The position numbers were made by a program, and so were the translations under genes. A stretch of 64,000 nucleotides of DNA from JAUUZQ01 sp964538375 (lineage in GTDB: Bacteria > Bacteroidota > Bacteroidia > Bacteroidales > GCA-2748055), in contig CAZIFQ010000015.1 of NCBI GenBank assembly GCA_964538375.1, positions 1-64,000 of the forward strand, in the 5' to 3' direction. The notes below the pieces were generated by a model. That model was not told the DNA's origin and did not search any database. It saw nothing but the letters and a program-made list of their open reading frames with translations. Of this stretch, positions 26,974 to 35,275 are shown in pieces (within the stretch, counting starts at the first letter, position 1; each line of letters starts with the position of its first letter).

Positions 26974-27675
26974 ATGGATCAGGTTATTTTGCTCATTTTT
27001 ATGATCGGGATTTCCTTTCCTACTTTGTCTCAAGACATAATTATACTTAAAACAGGAGATGAACTACAGTCTATTGTCCATGAAATAGACATTGATGTGA
27101 TCAAATATAAAAAATTTGAGAATCAGGAGGGACCACTCTATACTATTGAAAAATCCAAAGTCTTTATGATCAAATATGCGAATGGCACAAAAGACGTATT
27201 CAATGATCAACCATTAGTGCAAGATAACGAGCCAATAACTCCAGAAGCAATTCCCCCCGATACAATCCCGCATTTTCTGGTATACAAAATGGGTATTAAA
27301 ATGGACAATAAATCTCTTAGCGACGGTGAGATTCAATCCATTTTTTCCGATTACCCCGATCCAATGAAGTATTATACCCAAGGAGAAATATTAAAACTAA
27401 CTGGCAGTGTTTTTCAATGGTCTGTAATTGGAGTGGGAATATATACCATATTCAAAGGTCGCCCCTTAGATCCTCCTGAAAGTGAGGAATTGGCTAAAAA
27501 AGGTGTTATAGCAATGGGAGGCCTGGCAGTTGGCTGGCTAACTTTAAATATCATTGGAAATTCAAGAAAAAAGAAGGCGGTTGATACTTACAATTCCCAA
27601 ATAGCTAAGCCAAGCAGCTATAATTTTCAACTTTTTATGCAGGATAACCAGGTTGGACTCGCCATGAGGTTTTGA
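26974..27675 (+). CDS. Secreted/membrane protein of unknown function
   Basis: 233 residues with an N-terminal signal (MDQVILLIFMIGISFPTLSQ). A short beta-type domain follows (DIIILKTGDELQSIVHEIDIDVIKYKKFEN...SKVFMIKYANGTKDVF, about 20-75), resembling small Bacteroidota domains that precede membrane anchors. Two hydrophobic stretches occur later (VFQWSVIGVGIYTIFKG and KGVIAMGGLAVGWLTLNIIG). I do not assign a function. It is divergent from the GT87-like gene and convergent with the permease. Confidence 0.65.
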   Translation: MDQVILLIFMIGISFPTLSQDIIILKTGDELQSIVHEIDIDVIKYKKFENQEGPLYTIEKSKVFMIKYANGTKDVFNDQPLVQDNEPITPEAIPPDTIPHFLVYKMGIKMDNKSLSDGEIQSIFSDYPDPMKYYTQGEILKLTGSVFQWSVIGVGIYTIFKGRPLDPPESEELAKKGVIAMGGLAVGWLTLNIIGNSRKKKAVDTYNSQIAKPSSYNFQLFMQDNQVGLAMRF

Positions 27676-27712
27676 TTGAAAACACAAATAGGCATTGATG
27701 CCCTGGCAAATA

Positions 27713-28795
27713 TTACAACTCCCTTATCCGTGGATCCAACAGCACATAAACAACATCCACCAGGATATTTATCACCACAAATAAAGCCGCAATGGTAATG
27801 ACTGCTCCCAGGACAACAGGCATATCATACTGATTTAAAGCATTAACAATCAGGTAGCCCAGCCCCTTCCAACCGAAGATGTACTCGATAAATACAACAC
27901 CGGCCATGAGAGAGGCAAACCAGCCGCTAATAGCTGTAACGATTGGATTCATTGAGTTACGCAGTGCATGTTTACGTATCACAGCAGGGAAACTCAGTCC
28001 CTTTGCCCTGGCAGTTCTGATATAATCCTGGTTCAGCACATCCAGGAGAGAATTCCTTGATAACTGTATTATAATGGAGAGTGGACGAATACCGAGGGTA
28101 ACTGCAGGTAGAATAAGGTTTTTTAATACCAAAGTTCTTCCATTGCCAAAATCATCAATTTCATAAAGGTTACCGGTTAAGTTTAAACCAGTCTGGTCGG
28201 CCAGCACAAAAGCAAAAAACCACCCAAACAGGATGGCTGTAAAAAACGATGGCAAGCTAACGCCTACGGTGGAGATTACCAAGGTTAGACGATCGAACCA
28301 GGTATCCTTCCAGATGGCACAAAGTGTGCCCATGAAGATTCCAATCACAGAAGCCAGCAACATGGCTGTTAGTGCCAGTATAAAGGTATTGGGCAGTACA
28401 TCAGCAATCATTTGTCCCACACTGGTCTTGTTCTGGTAGCTCATACCAAAATACGGAGTTTTCAAAAACAATGACACCTTCTTCCCTATCGGAATAAGTT
28501 TTACATGCTTTCCATACTTTAAATCTGAAAAATAGAAATAGCTCTCTGCATCTGCTGTGTTATATACTGAAAGCGGAGACAGGTCATTCAGGTACCTAAT
28601 GTATTGCTTCGACAATGACTGATCCAAGCCCAGCTCTGTACGAATGATCTCCACAGTTTTTAAGTCTGCACGCTGTCCAAGCATCATGCGTGCCGGATCG
28701 CCGGGTAATACATTGAAGAGAAAAAAGACAAGTGTAACTACACCCCAGAGCACCAGGAGTCCATAGAAAAACTTGTTTAGCAGCTTTTTAACCAC
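27713..28795 (-). CDS. DppB/OppB-type ABC transporter permease
   Basis: Inner-membrane subunit of a peptide/nickel-type ABC importer. 360 residues: a first helix (LLNKFFYGLLVLWGVVTLVFFLFNVLPGDP), a large periplasmic insertion (about 65-125), then the permease domain with five helices and the cytoplasmic coupling loop (DYIRTARAKGLSFPAVIRKHALRNSMNP). No partner permease, binding protein or ATPase gene lies nearby. Its start overlaps the DoxX-like gene by 8 bases, so it belongs to the tmk-DoxX transcription unit. Confidence 0.9.
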   Translation of the reverse strand: MVKKLLNKFFYGLLVLWGVVTLVFFLFNVLPGDPARMMLGQRADLKTVEIIRTELGLDQSLSKQYIRYLNDLSPLSVYNTADAESYFYFSDLKYGKHVKLIPIGKKVSLFLKTPYFGMSYQNKTSVGQMIADVLPNTFILALTAMLLASVIGIFMGTLCAIWKDTWFDRLTLVISTVGVSLPSFFTAILFGWFFAFVLADQTGLNLTGNLYEIDDFGNGRTLVLKNLILPAVTLGIRPLSIIIQLSRNSLLDVLNQDYIRTARAKGLSFPAVIRKHALRNSMNPIVTAISGWFASLMAGVVFIEYIFGWKGLGYLIVNALNQYDMPVVLGAVITIAALFVVINILVDVVYVLLDPRIREL

Positions 28796-30152
28796 GTTTC
28801 ATTGACCTGTTAACAACTGGCAATTGTAATACTACAAAAATAAAAATGACAGAAATGAAAAAACTTATCCATGCCAGTTTCTCCTTGCTGGAGACATTCT
28901 TTCTTGCAACAACCTGGTTTGCTGTCTTATCAAAGTCGACCACATCCCACTGAATCTCCTCCATAAATCCTTCATCAATCAGCATCAGTATCTCCGGATC
29001 CTGCTCCGAAACAAATTGCTCTGTCAGCTCCTTCCACTCCTCATCCCAGATGCTCATATCTGGGAAATTCTGGTGAGACCACTTGGCAATGATAGTACCA
29101 TTTTTCAAGAGCACAAACCCAGGATTCGATCTGACCACAGTTTTCAGCATTATCTCATCTGCAGAATAGAAAGCATAATCCAGTCCCAGCTCCTGCGAAA
29201 CCTCATCTTTCATCGAGGTGCCTGATGCAGTTACTGGAATGAAATTGAAATCACCGGATATATTTTTCAGGTTGTACCAATCATTCATGGCTATCAATGC
29301 TTCTTCATTTGCTTTGTCAATATCATGGGATACCATCATCAAGCTGTAGTCCTCATCAGCCAGCAGATCATCGGTAATATCATACCCATAGTCATCGCTA
29401 AGTCCAAAATCGTGAATTGGAGCTTCATAGCCCTTACTCACCAACTTCGACTCGCTGGTTACAAAGCCCCATTGCAAAGTGTCTTTGGGATAATTTTCCA
29501 GTGTAAACTCTTCTGTATCTCCTGATTCCAGGTTTCTATAAACCAGGGTCGTATTATAAACATCCATAGGGGCATCTTCTGGTATCTCCATTCCTCCCTG
29601 GATATAGGTCCCAACATGATAAGGCCTGAAATCTATTACGGGAAGTTGCTTTAAACAAGATATCGAAAGTAAAAAACTTCCTGCAAAGAAAAGCAGGATA
29701 AGAGCTTTCTCATAAGAGCCCTTCATTATGTTCTTTGCTCTTTTTCGCGAATAGAAGACCACCAGGACAAATACCATGAGAATGATATTCTTGAAAAAAG
29801 TTTGCCAGTTGGTCATGATAATGGCATCTCCAAAACAGCCACAATCGCTTACCGGGTTGAATACCCCAAGAAAAAAAGTCAATATAGTAAAAAAGCTCAT
29901 GAAAATTAAGAGCACCCAATACACCAGGCGCTTCTGGTATCCAAGGATCAGTACAACTCCAAGCACCAGCTCAAAAGCAGCCAGGAAAACACCAATTGGC
30001 AGACTCAGGGAATCAAAAAATCCCATGTTAAAGGCAGTAAAGTAATCTGCAATTTTATAAGCCGATCCAAGCGGATCAATGGCCTTTACAAATCCACTGA
30101 AGATAAATACGAATCCAAGGATAAAACGACTTATTATTCTGATAGTTTTCAT
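28788..30152 (-). CDS. DoxX-like membrane protein with C-terminal thioredoxin-like part (BT_3928 type)
   Basis: 454 residues. The N-terminal four-helix DoxX/MauE-like domain (about 1-145) contains the pair C-x-C in DCGCFGDAI, as in MauE-type proteins linked to disulfide chemistry. A fifth helix (LILLFFAGSFLLSI) is followed by a periplasmic region (about 175-420) that could be thioredoxin-like (TLVYRNLESGDTEEF, YSLMMVSHD, NPGFVLLKNGTIIAKWSH) without an obvious CxxC. A final helix precedes a basic tail. It sits between tmk and the permease gene. The redox role is inferred from family resemblance. Confidence 0.8.
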   Translation of the reverse strand: MKTIRIISRFILGFVFIFSGFVKAIDPLGSAYKIADYFTAFNMGFFDSLSLPIGVFLAAFELVLGVVLILGYQKRLVYWVLLIFMSFFTILTFFLGVFNPVSDCGCFGDAIIMTNWQTFFKNIILMVFVLVVFYSRKRAKNIMKGSYEKALILLFFAGSFLLSISCLKQLPVIDFRPYHVGTYIQGGMEIPEDAPMDVYNTTLVYRNLESGDTEEFTLENYPKDTLQWGFVTSESKLVSKGYEAPIHDFGLSDDYGYDITDDLLADEDYSLMMVSHDIDKANEEALIAMNDWYNLKNISGDFNFIPVTASGTSMKDEVSQELGLDYAFYSADEIMLKTVVRSNPGFVLLKNGTIIAKWSHQNFPDMSIWDEEWKELTEQFVSEQDPEILMLIDEGFMEEIQWDVVDFDKTANQVVARKNVSSKEKLAWISFFISVIFIFVVLQLPVVNRSMKRG

Positions 30153-30165
30153 TTATATTTTTGTC

Positions 30166-30843
30166 TTATGGCAAAGAGATAACATCCAGCAGATGCTCGA
30201 ATATCACATCTGTGGAATGCATTTGCCCGTTCTTGTCTGCACAATCTACTATGCTGATATTATCTACGTCTGAGCACAAAGAATGGTAGATTTTTCTTAC
30301 CCTGCCTTGAAAATCAAGGTCCTGCTCGTGAATGTCTGTCTGTCCGTTAAGGTAGTCCCTGTCGTTACCCGTTCGTCCAACTGTTAGTCTTTCCTTTGTG
30401 AAATCAAAGGGAACATCAAGGAATATATTGAGTTCGGGGGAAGGAAGCTTATAATTCCCAAATTCAAGGTCGAGAATCCATTTCTGCAACTTCTTCTGCT
30501 CTTCCGGATCATGTAATTTTGCACATTGAAAAGCAATATTTGAATACACATACCTGTCAACAAGCACCAGGTAACCATCAGCCAACCATTGCTCGATCAA
30601 AGTTTTCGCTTCCCAACGGTCACCTGCGAAGATCAGGGCTACAAGGTAAGGATCAACCTGCTCTATGTCACCCATTTCTCCCCTGAGAAACCTGGCAATA
30701 AGTTTTCCATAGATCCCTTCCTCCAATCGAGGGAAGTGCAAATACTTATATGAAATAGCTTTCTGTTCAAGGTATTCCTTCAACATTCCAATCTGGGTTG
30801 ATTTTCCAGACCCGTCCAATCCTTCAATTACTAAAAAACTCAT
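30166..30843 (-). CDS. tmk: Thymidylate kinase
   Basis: Phosphorylates dTMP to dTDP. The P-loop is GLDGSGKST (residues 8-16), the DR motif is in VDRYVYSNIAFQ, and the lid region is in ERLTVGRTGNDRDYLNG. The 225 residues are near normal, if slightly long in the middle (LRGEMGDIEQVDPYLVALIFAGDRWE). It is first in a short operon with the DoxX-like protein and the permease. A divergent region of 146 bases separates it from folP. Confidence 0.94.
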   Translation of the reverse strand: MSFLVIEGLDGSGKSTQIGMLKEYLEQKAISYKYLHFPRLEEGIYGKLIARFLRGEMGDIEQVDPYLVALIFAGDRWEAKTLIEQWLADGYLVLVDRYVYSNIAFQCAKLHDPEEQKKLQKWILDLEFGNYKLPSPELNIFLDVPFDFTKERLTVGRTGNDRDYLNGQTDIHEQDLDFQGRVRKIYHSLCSDVDNISIVDCADKNGQMHSTDVIFEHLLDVISLP

Positions 30844-30989
30844 ATTGCAATTTTGCCCTGATTATCAATTATTTTTCCTTATTTTGCTCACAAATCTTTA
30901 TAATCATTACTGTATCCGAGAATTCAATCTATGGTCATAAAGAGTTTTAATGATACCTTTGATTTTGTTTTAAAGCTCAATATTCACAG

Positions 30990-31862
30990 ATGACTGAAAA
31001 CAGTGCTAAAGATACATTTTTTTCAAAAAACCATAGTTTAAATTGTGGTGGAAAACTACTAAACTTATCGACACCCAAGGTAATGGGTATTCTGAATCTT
31101 ACTTCCGACTCGTTTTATGATGGTGGAAAGTACGAAAATCCTGAAAATGCACTGAATCGAGTGCACCAGATGATCAGTGAAGGTGTCGATATTATTGACA
31201 TTGGTGCAGCGAGCTCAAGACCGGGAGCAGGACTTTCGAGTCCCCAGGATGAAATCAATAAGCTCTCCCCTGTTTTGGAGCAAATCAGATTTGCATTTCC
31301 TGACCTCATTCTGTCGCTGGATACCTATCATGCACAGGTAGCCAAAGAAATGGTCGAAAAGTATTCCGTTGATATTATTAATGACATATCTGCCGGAGAT
31401 ATTGATCCGGACATGTATACAACCATAGTAAAACTTGGTGTACCTTATATAATCATGCACATGAATGGGATTCCCGGGAATATGCAAGAGAACCCTGAAT
31501 ATGAAAACATTACAGATGAGATAGTGCAGTACTTCTCTGAGAAAATACATAAATTGCATAAGAAAGGAATTGCTGATGTACTTATCGATCCCGGATTTGG
31601 ATTTGGAAAATCACGTGATCATAATTACGAATTGCTTTCGAATACTGATGCTTTTCAACTGTTCGAATTGCCGGTAGTCGCAGGCGTTTCCAGAAAATCG
31701 ATGATTTCTAATTTGTTGGATGCAACAAGTGAGGAATCTTTAAACGGAACAACAGCCGTTCATATGATATTGTTGCAAAAAGGAGTTCAGATTCTCAGGG
31801 TGCACGATGTGAAAGAAGCAAGGCAAGCGGTTACCATCTACCTGGAATCACTCAGAAAGTAG
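30990..31862 (+). CDS. folP: Dihydropteroate synthase
   Basis: Condenses p-aminobenzoate with hydroxymethyl-dihydropterin pyrophosphate in folate synthesis. Signature 1 is PKVMGILNLTSDSFYDGGKY and signature 2 is IDIGAASSRPGA. Further conserved strands are LSLDTYHAQVA, IINDISAGD, YIIMHMNG, LIDPGFGFGK and VVAGVSRKSM. The 290 residues are normal. It is followed 57 bases later by cdaA, a frequent neighbour in this phylum. Confidence 0.97.
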   Translation: MTENSAKDTFFSKNHSLNCGGKLLNLSTPKVMGILNLTSDSFYDGGKYENPENALNRVHQMISEGVDIIDIGAASSRPGAGLSSPQDEINKLSPVLEQIRFAFPDLILSLDTYHAQVAKEMVEKYSVDIINDISAGDIDPDMYTTIVKLGVPYIIMHMNGIPGNMQENPEYENITDEIVQYFSEKIHKLHKKGIADVLIDPGFGFGKSRDHNYELLSNTDAFQLFELPVVAGVSRKSMISNLLDATSEESLNGTTAVHMILLQKGVQILRVHDVKEARQAVTIYLESLRK

Positions 31863-31888
31863 TAAGACAGCCATTGGTGATCTTTTTG

Positions 31889-31896
31889 TACATTTG
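31889..31896 (+). promoter_or_regulatory. Putative -7 promoter box of cdaA
   Basis: TACATTTG, a full TAnnTTTG match, 23 bases before the cdaA ATG. There is no clear -33 box, so cdaA may also be read from folP. Confidence 0.4.
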
Positions 31897-31919
31897 TTAA
31901 TTGGCTTGAAAAAAAATAA

Positions 31920-32702
31920 ATGCAATCACTTTTCATACATATCAGGTTACTGGATATCATTGATATCTTCCTGGTAGCTATATTGCTTTACCAGTTATAC
32001 ATGTTGGTAAGGGGAACTGTAGCATTAAACATCATCCTTGCTATTGCCATCATTTATGTCTTTTGGTGGGTAGTAAGAGCGCTTCAGATGGAGTTGCTCA
32101 GCTCCATAATCGGGCAGGTTATTGGTGTGGGTGCCATCGCCCTGATCATTGTGTTTCAGCAAGAAATACGGCGTTATCTTATTCATATGGGTTCGCGGTA
32201 TGTGGATGGAAACAAATTGAGCCTGGAACGCATCCTCAATATGCGTTTTGAAGGCAAACCTAAATTGAAGGTAAAGTCTGTACTGAAAGCAGTTATGCAG
32301 ATGTCACAAAATAAAACCGGGGCCCTTATTGTTATCAGAAGAAAATCGGACCTTAAGATGTATACAGAGCCAGCTGAGCGGCTGAACAGTTTCACCTCCA
32401 GCAGAATGATTACCAGCATCTTCAATAAGAACGGACCTTTGCATGACGGGGCTGTTGTTATTGATGGAGAAACAGTGGTAGCAGCAAGAGTAATCCTGCC
32501 TGTAACCGACAAGATAGATCTTCCTCCTGAATATGGACTTCGTCACAGGGCCGCACTTGGTATTTCAGATGTAACAGACTCCCTTGTTATTATTGTTTCA
32601 GAAGAGACCGGCCAGATCAGCATGGCAGAAAATGGAATCCTTCAGAAAAATATCGGTATAAAAATCCTCACCCAAAAATTAGAAGAAGATTTTGGAGAGT
32701 AA
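31920..32702 (+). CDS. cdaA: Diadenylate cyclase, CdaA type
   Basis: Makes cyclic di-AMP from two ATP. Three N-terminal membrane helices (about residues 8-82) are followed by the DAC domain, with the active-site DGA in NGPLHDGAVVIDG (about 174-186) and RHR in YGLRHRAALGIS (about 200-211). The 260 residues match the membrane cyclase family. No cdaR-like gene follows, in keeping with the Bacteroidota arrangement folP-cdaA. Confidence 0.95.
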   Translation: MQSLFIHIRLLDIIDIFLVAILLYQLYMLVRGTVALNIILAIAIIYVFWWVVRALQMELLSSIIGQVIGVGAIALIIVFQQEIRRYLIHMGSRYVDGNKLSLERILNMRFEGKPKLKVKSVLKAVMQMSQNKTGALIVIRRKSDLKMYTEPAERLNSFTSSRMITSIFNKNGPLHDGAVVIDGETVVAARVILPVTDKIDLPPEYGLRHRAALGISDVTDSLVIIVSEETGQISMAENGILQKNIGIKILTQKLEEDFGE

Positions 32703-32720
32703 TTTTTTATTTGCAGGGAT

Positions 32721-32762
32721 GCGTTTTAATAGCTATGAGACGCGTTTTAATAGCTATGAGAC
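32721..32762. repeat. Tandem duplication of a 21-base unit
   Basis: Two exact copies (32721-32741 and 32742-32762) of a unit that begins GCGTTTTAATAGC and ends TATGAGAC. It leads directly into the GTAGAGACG-type palindrome and is probably part of the same element. Confidence 0.85.
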
Positions 32763-32784
32763 GCGCCACATGGCTCGTCTCTAC
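32758..32784. repeat. GTAGAGACG-type palindromic repeat, copy 1
   Basis: GAGACGCGCCA, centre CA, TGGCTCGTCTC then TAC: an 11-bp inverted repeat with one mismatch, ending in the CGTCTCTAC tail shared with the copies near 38.5 and 57.4 kb. It lies between convergent cdaA and plsY, where it could also act as a transcription terminator. Confidence 0.8.
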
Positions 32785-32794
32785 AAAAACATGA

Positions 32795-33436
32795 TCAATT
32801 TTTCTTTTTGAATAAAAAAGACGCGACGTTCTCCTCTCCTTTTAATAAGCGTTTAATATTTGCATGGTGTGTTGCCCCCAATAGGGCTGCTGCAATACCA
32901 GAAAAAATCCATAGGGAGATATAGTCGGATTGAAATACCAGGATGACCCATACAGGAAAAGATATCCCGGCAACGATTGATCCCAGTGATACATATTTCC
33001 AGATAAGCAATACAATAATAAAGACTCCTAGAGCAGATACAGTTGCCAATGGATGTAATGAAATACAGACGCCAGCTATTGTCGCTACCCCTTTTCCTCC
33101 CCTGAAACCTGCAAAAATTGGAAAGATATGTCCTATAACGGCAAATATACCCAGCAGTATGGATATGATCATCCATGTTTCATTTCCCGTCTCAATAACT
33201 TTCTGAAAATGCACCAGGTAAACGGCAAACCAGCCCTTCAGCATATCAACGAGTAATACCGGGACGCCGGTCTTCACTCCCAATACACGCATTACATTTG
33301 TGGCCCCGGCATTTCCACTGCCATGTTCCCTTACATCTATCTTAAAAAATATCTTTCCAACCCATACCGCAGTAGGAATAGACCCTAAGAGGTAAGCCAG
33401 GGGAAATAACCAGGATATTCTAAATATTTCAATCAT
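32795..33436 (-). CDS. plsY: Glycerol-3-phosphate acyltransferase PlsY
   Basis: Inner-membrane enzyme that transfers the acyl group of acyl-phosphate to glycerol 3-phosphate in phospholipid synthesis. The 213 residues have five helices and the three cytoplasmic motifs: LLGSIPTAVWVGKIFFKIDVREHGSGNAGATNVMR, HIFPIFAGFRGGKGVATIAG, and near the end GATHHANIKRLLKGEE. It lies downstream of the pckA terminator. Confidence 0.95.
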   Translation of the reverse strand: MIEIFRISWLFPLAYLLGSIPTAVWVGKIFFKIDVREHGSGNAGATNVMRVLGVKTGVPVLLVDMLKGWFAVYLVHFQKVIETGNETWMIISILLGIFAVIGHIFPIFAGFRGGKGVATIAGVCISLHPLATVSALGVFIIVLLIWKYVSLGSIVAGISFPVWVILVFQSDYISLWIFSGIAAALLGATHHANIKRLLKGEENVASFLFKKKN

Positions 33437-33453
33437 AATGGTGGCAAAGAAAC

Positions 33454-33482
33454 AAAAAAAGCCGCTATCTCTAGCGGCTTTT
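33454..33482 (-). terminator. Terminator of pckA
   Basis: On the minus strand AGCCGCTA, loop GAGA, TAGCGGCT, then seven T. It lies 20 bases past the pckA stop codon. Confidence 0.85.
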
Positions 33483-33501
33483 ATGATTAGATTAACGCAT
33501 A

Positions 33502-35118
33502 CTATAATTGCGGACCGGCCTCAACAAGGTGCTTGCCTTCTTCGTTATCGGTAAATTGCTTGAAGTTATTAATGAACCTGGAAGCCAGGTCTTTGGCTTT
33601 GGTATCCCATTCAGTGACATCCTCATATGTATCTCTTGGATCCAGTATGCTACTGTCAACACGCGGAAGTGCAATAGGCATCTCAAGATTAAAGTAAGGA
33701 AGAACCTTGGTTTCTGTTTTATCAACATCTCCGTTAAGGATGGCATCGATGATGGCACGTGTATCTTTTATGGAGATACGCTTCCCTGTACCATTCCAGC
33801 CGGTATTAACGATATACGCTGTTGCCCCTGACGCTTCCATTTTCTTCACCAATTCTTGTCCGTATTTAGTCGGATGAACTGTTAAAAATGCAGCGCCGAA
33901 ACAAGCTGAAAATGCAGGAACCGGCTCAATAATACCAACTTCAGTACCAGCCAGTTTTGCTGTAAATCCTGAGAGGAAATGATATTTTGTCTGCTCTGGG
34001 TTCAGTTTTGCAACCGGAGGCATAACGCCAAATGCATCGGCAGTAAGGAAGATAACTTTTTTGGCATGTCCACCTTTAGAAATTGGCTTAACAATATTAT
34101 CAATATGATAAATCGGGTAAGAAACCCTGGTATTCTCTGTAATTGAGTTATCAGAAAAATCAACTTTTCCATTTTCGGCAACTGACACATTTTCCAACAA
34201 TGCATCCTGGCGAATAGCATTGAAGATATCTGGCTCATTTTCTTTACTCAGGTTAATAGTCTTCGCATAACATCCACCTTCAAAATTAAAAACACCATTG
34301 TCATCCCAGCCATGCTCATCATCACCAATCAAAGCACGATTTGGATCAGTTGAAAGGGTAGTTTTACCTGTTCCTGACAATCCAAAGAAGACAGCTGTAT
34401 CACCATCTTTTCCAACATTGGCAGAGCAGTGCATGGCTGCAATTCCTTTCAGTGGAAGGTAATAGTTCATTATTGAAAAAATACCTTTCTTCATCTCTCC
34501 TCCATACCAGCTGCCACCAATAACAGCCATTTTTTCAGTCAGGTTGAAGAAGACAAAAACTTCAGAATTTAATCCTTGTTCTTTCCATTCAGGATTAACA
34601 GTCTTAGCTGCATTTAATGCAACAAAGTCAGGTTCAAAATTTTCCAGTTCCTCTTCTGAAGGCCTGATAAACATATTCTTCACAAAATGCGCCTGCCATG
34701 CCACTTCCATAATGAAACGAATCTTCATCCTACTGTCTTCATTAGCTCCGGCATAGGAATCGATAACAAACAATCTCTTATTAGAAAGCTGTTTACCAGC
34801 CAGGGCACGTCCCTTTTTCCATACATCCTGGTTGATTGGCTTATTATCAGAGGTTTTCGCAGTTTCAGATTTCCACCATATGGTATCCCTGGAGATATCA
34901 TCCATTACAACATATTTATCTTTTGGAGACCTGCCAGTAAAGATACCTGTGTTAACGTTCACAGCACCAAATTCGGATAATACACCTCTTTCATAACCTT
35001 CAAGACTCTTATCCAACTCCTCTTCAAAAAACTGATCATAGGATGGGTTATAAACAATATCCGTGGAACCTGTAATTCCGTATCTCTCCAGGTTTAATTT
35101 CTTAATAAGATTTGTCAT
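33502..35118 (-). CDS. pckA: Phosphoenolpyruvate carboxykinase (ATP)
   Basis: Interconverts oxaloacetate and PEP with ATP/ADP. Signatures: GRSPKDKYVV near the N-terminus, the P-loop GLSGTGKTTLSTDP (about 245-258), GDDEHGWDDNGVFNFEGGCYAK, the DNIVKP segment and the adenine-binding NTGWNGTGKRISIKDTRAII. The 538 residues are normal. It lies next to ppdK, so the two PEP-forming enzymes are neighbours; each has its own terminator, arguing for separate transcription. Confidence 0.97.
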   Translation of the reverse strand: MTNLIKKLNLERYGITGSTDIVYNPSYDQFFEEELDKSLEGYERGVLSEFGAVNVNTGIFTGRSPKDKYVVMDDISRDTIWWKSETAKTSDNKPINQDVWKKGRALAGKQLSNKRLFVIDSYAGANEDSRMKIRFIMEVAWQAHFVKNMFIRPSEEELENFEPDFVALNAAKTVNPEWKEQGLNSEVFVFFNLTEKMAVIGGSWYGGEMKKGIFSIMNYYLPLKGIAAMHCSANVGKDGDTAVFFGLSGTGKTTLSTDPNRALIGDDEHGWDDNGVFNFEGGCYAKTINLSKENEPDIFNAIRQDALLENVSVAENGKVDFSDNSITENTRVSYPIYHIDNIVKPISKGGHAKKVIFLTADAFGVMPPVAKLNPEQTKYHFLSGFTAKLAGTEVGIIEPVPAFSACFGAAFLTVHPTKYGQELVKKMEASGATAYIVNTGWNGTGKRISIKDTRAIIDAILNGDVDKTETKVLPYFNLEMPIALPRVDSSILDPRDTYEDVTEWDTKAKDLASRFINNFKQFTDNEEGKHLVEAGPQL

Positions 35119-35210
35119 AATTTCTTGATTAATGATATTTAGGCATTTATATATTTCTAAATAGAATTAGCTTAGTTACGATTTTGGTTTCAATTCAAAC
35201 TGTAAAATCC

Positions 35211-35247
35211 AAAAAAAAGCAGTAATAACCAAATATTACTGCTTTTT
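35211..35247 (-). terminator. Terminator of ppdK
   Basis: AGCAGTAATA paired with TATTACTGCT across a 6-base loop. On the minus strand it is followed by a run of eight T. It lies 33 bases after the ppdK stop. Confidence 0.85.
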
Positions 35248-35275
35248 ATAGCTAGATTTAATATGTTATTTAACC

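Noticed and set aside
32721..32784. Tandem repeats as a CRISPR array
   Set aside because: Only two 21-base units with no spacer between them; no cas genes nearby.
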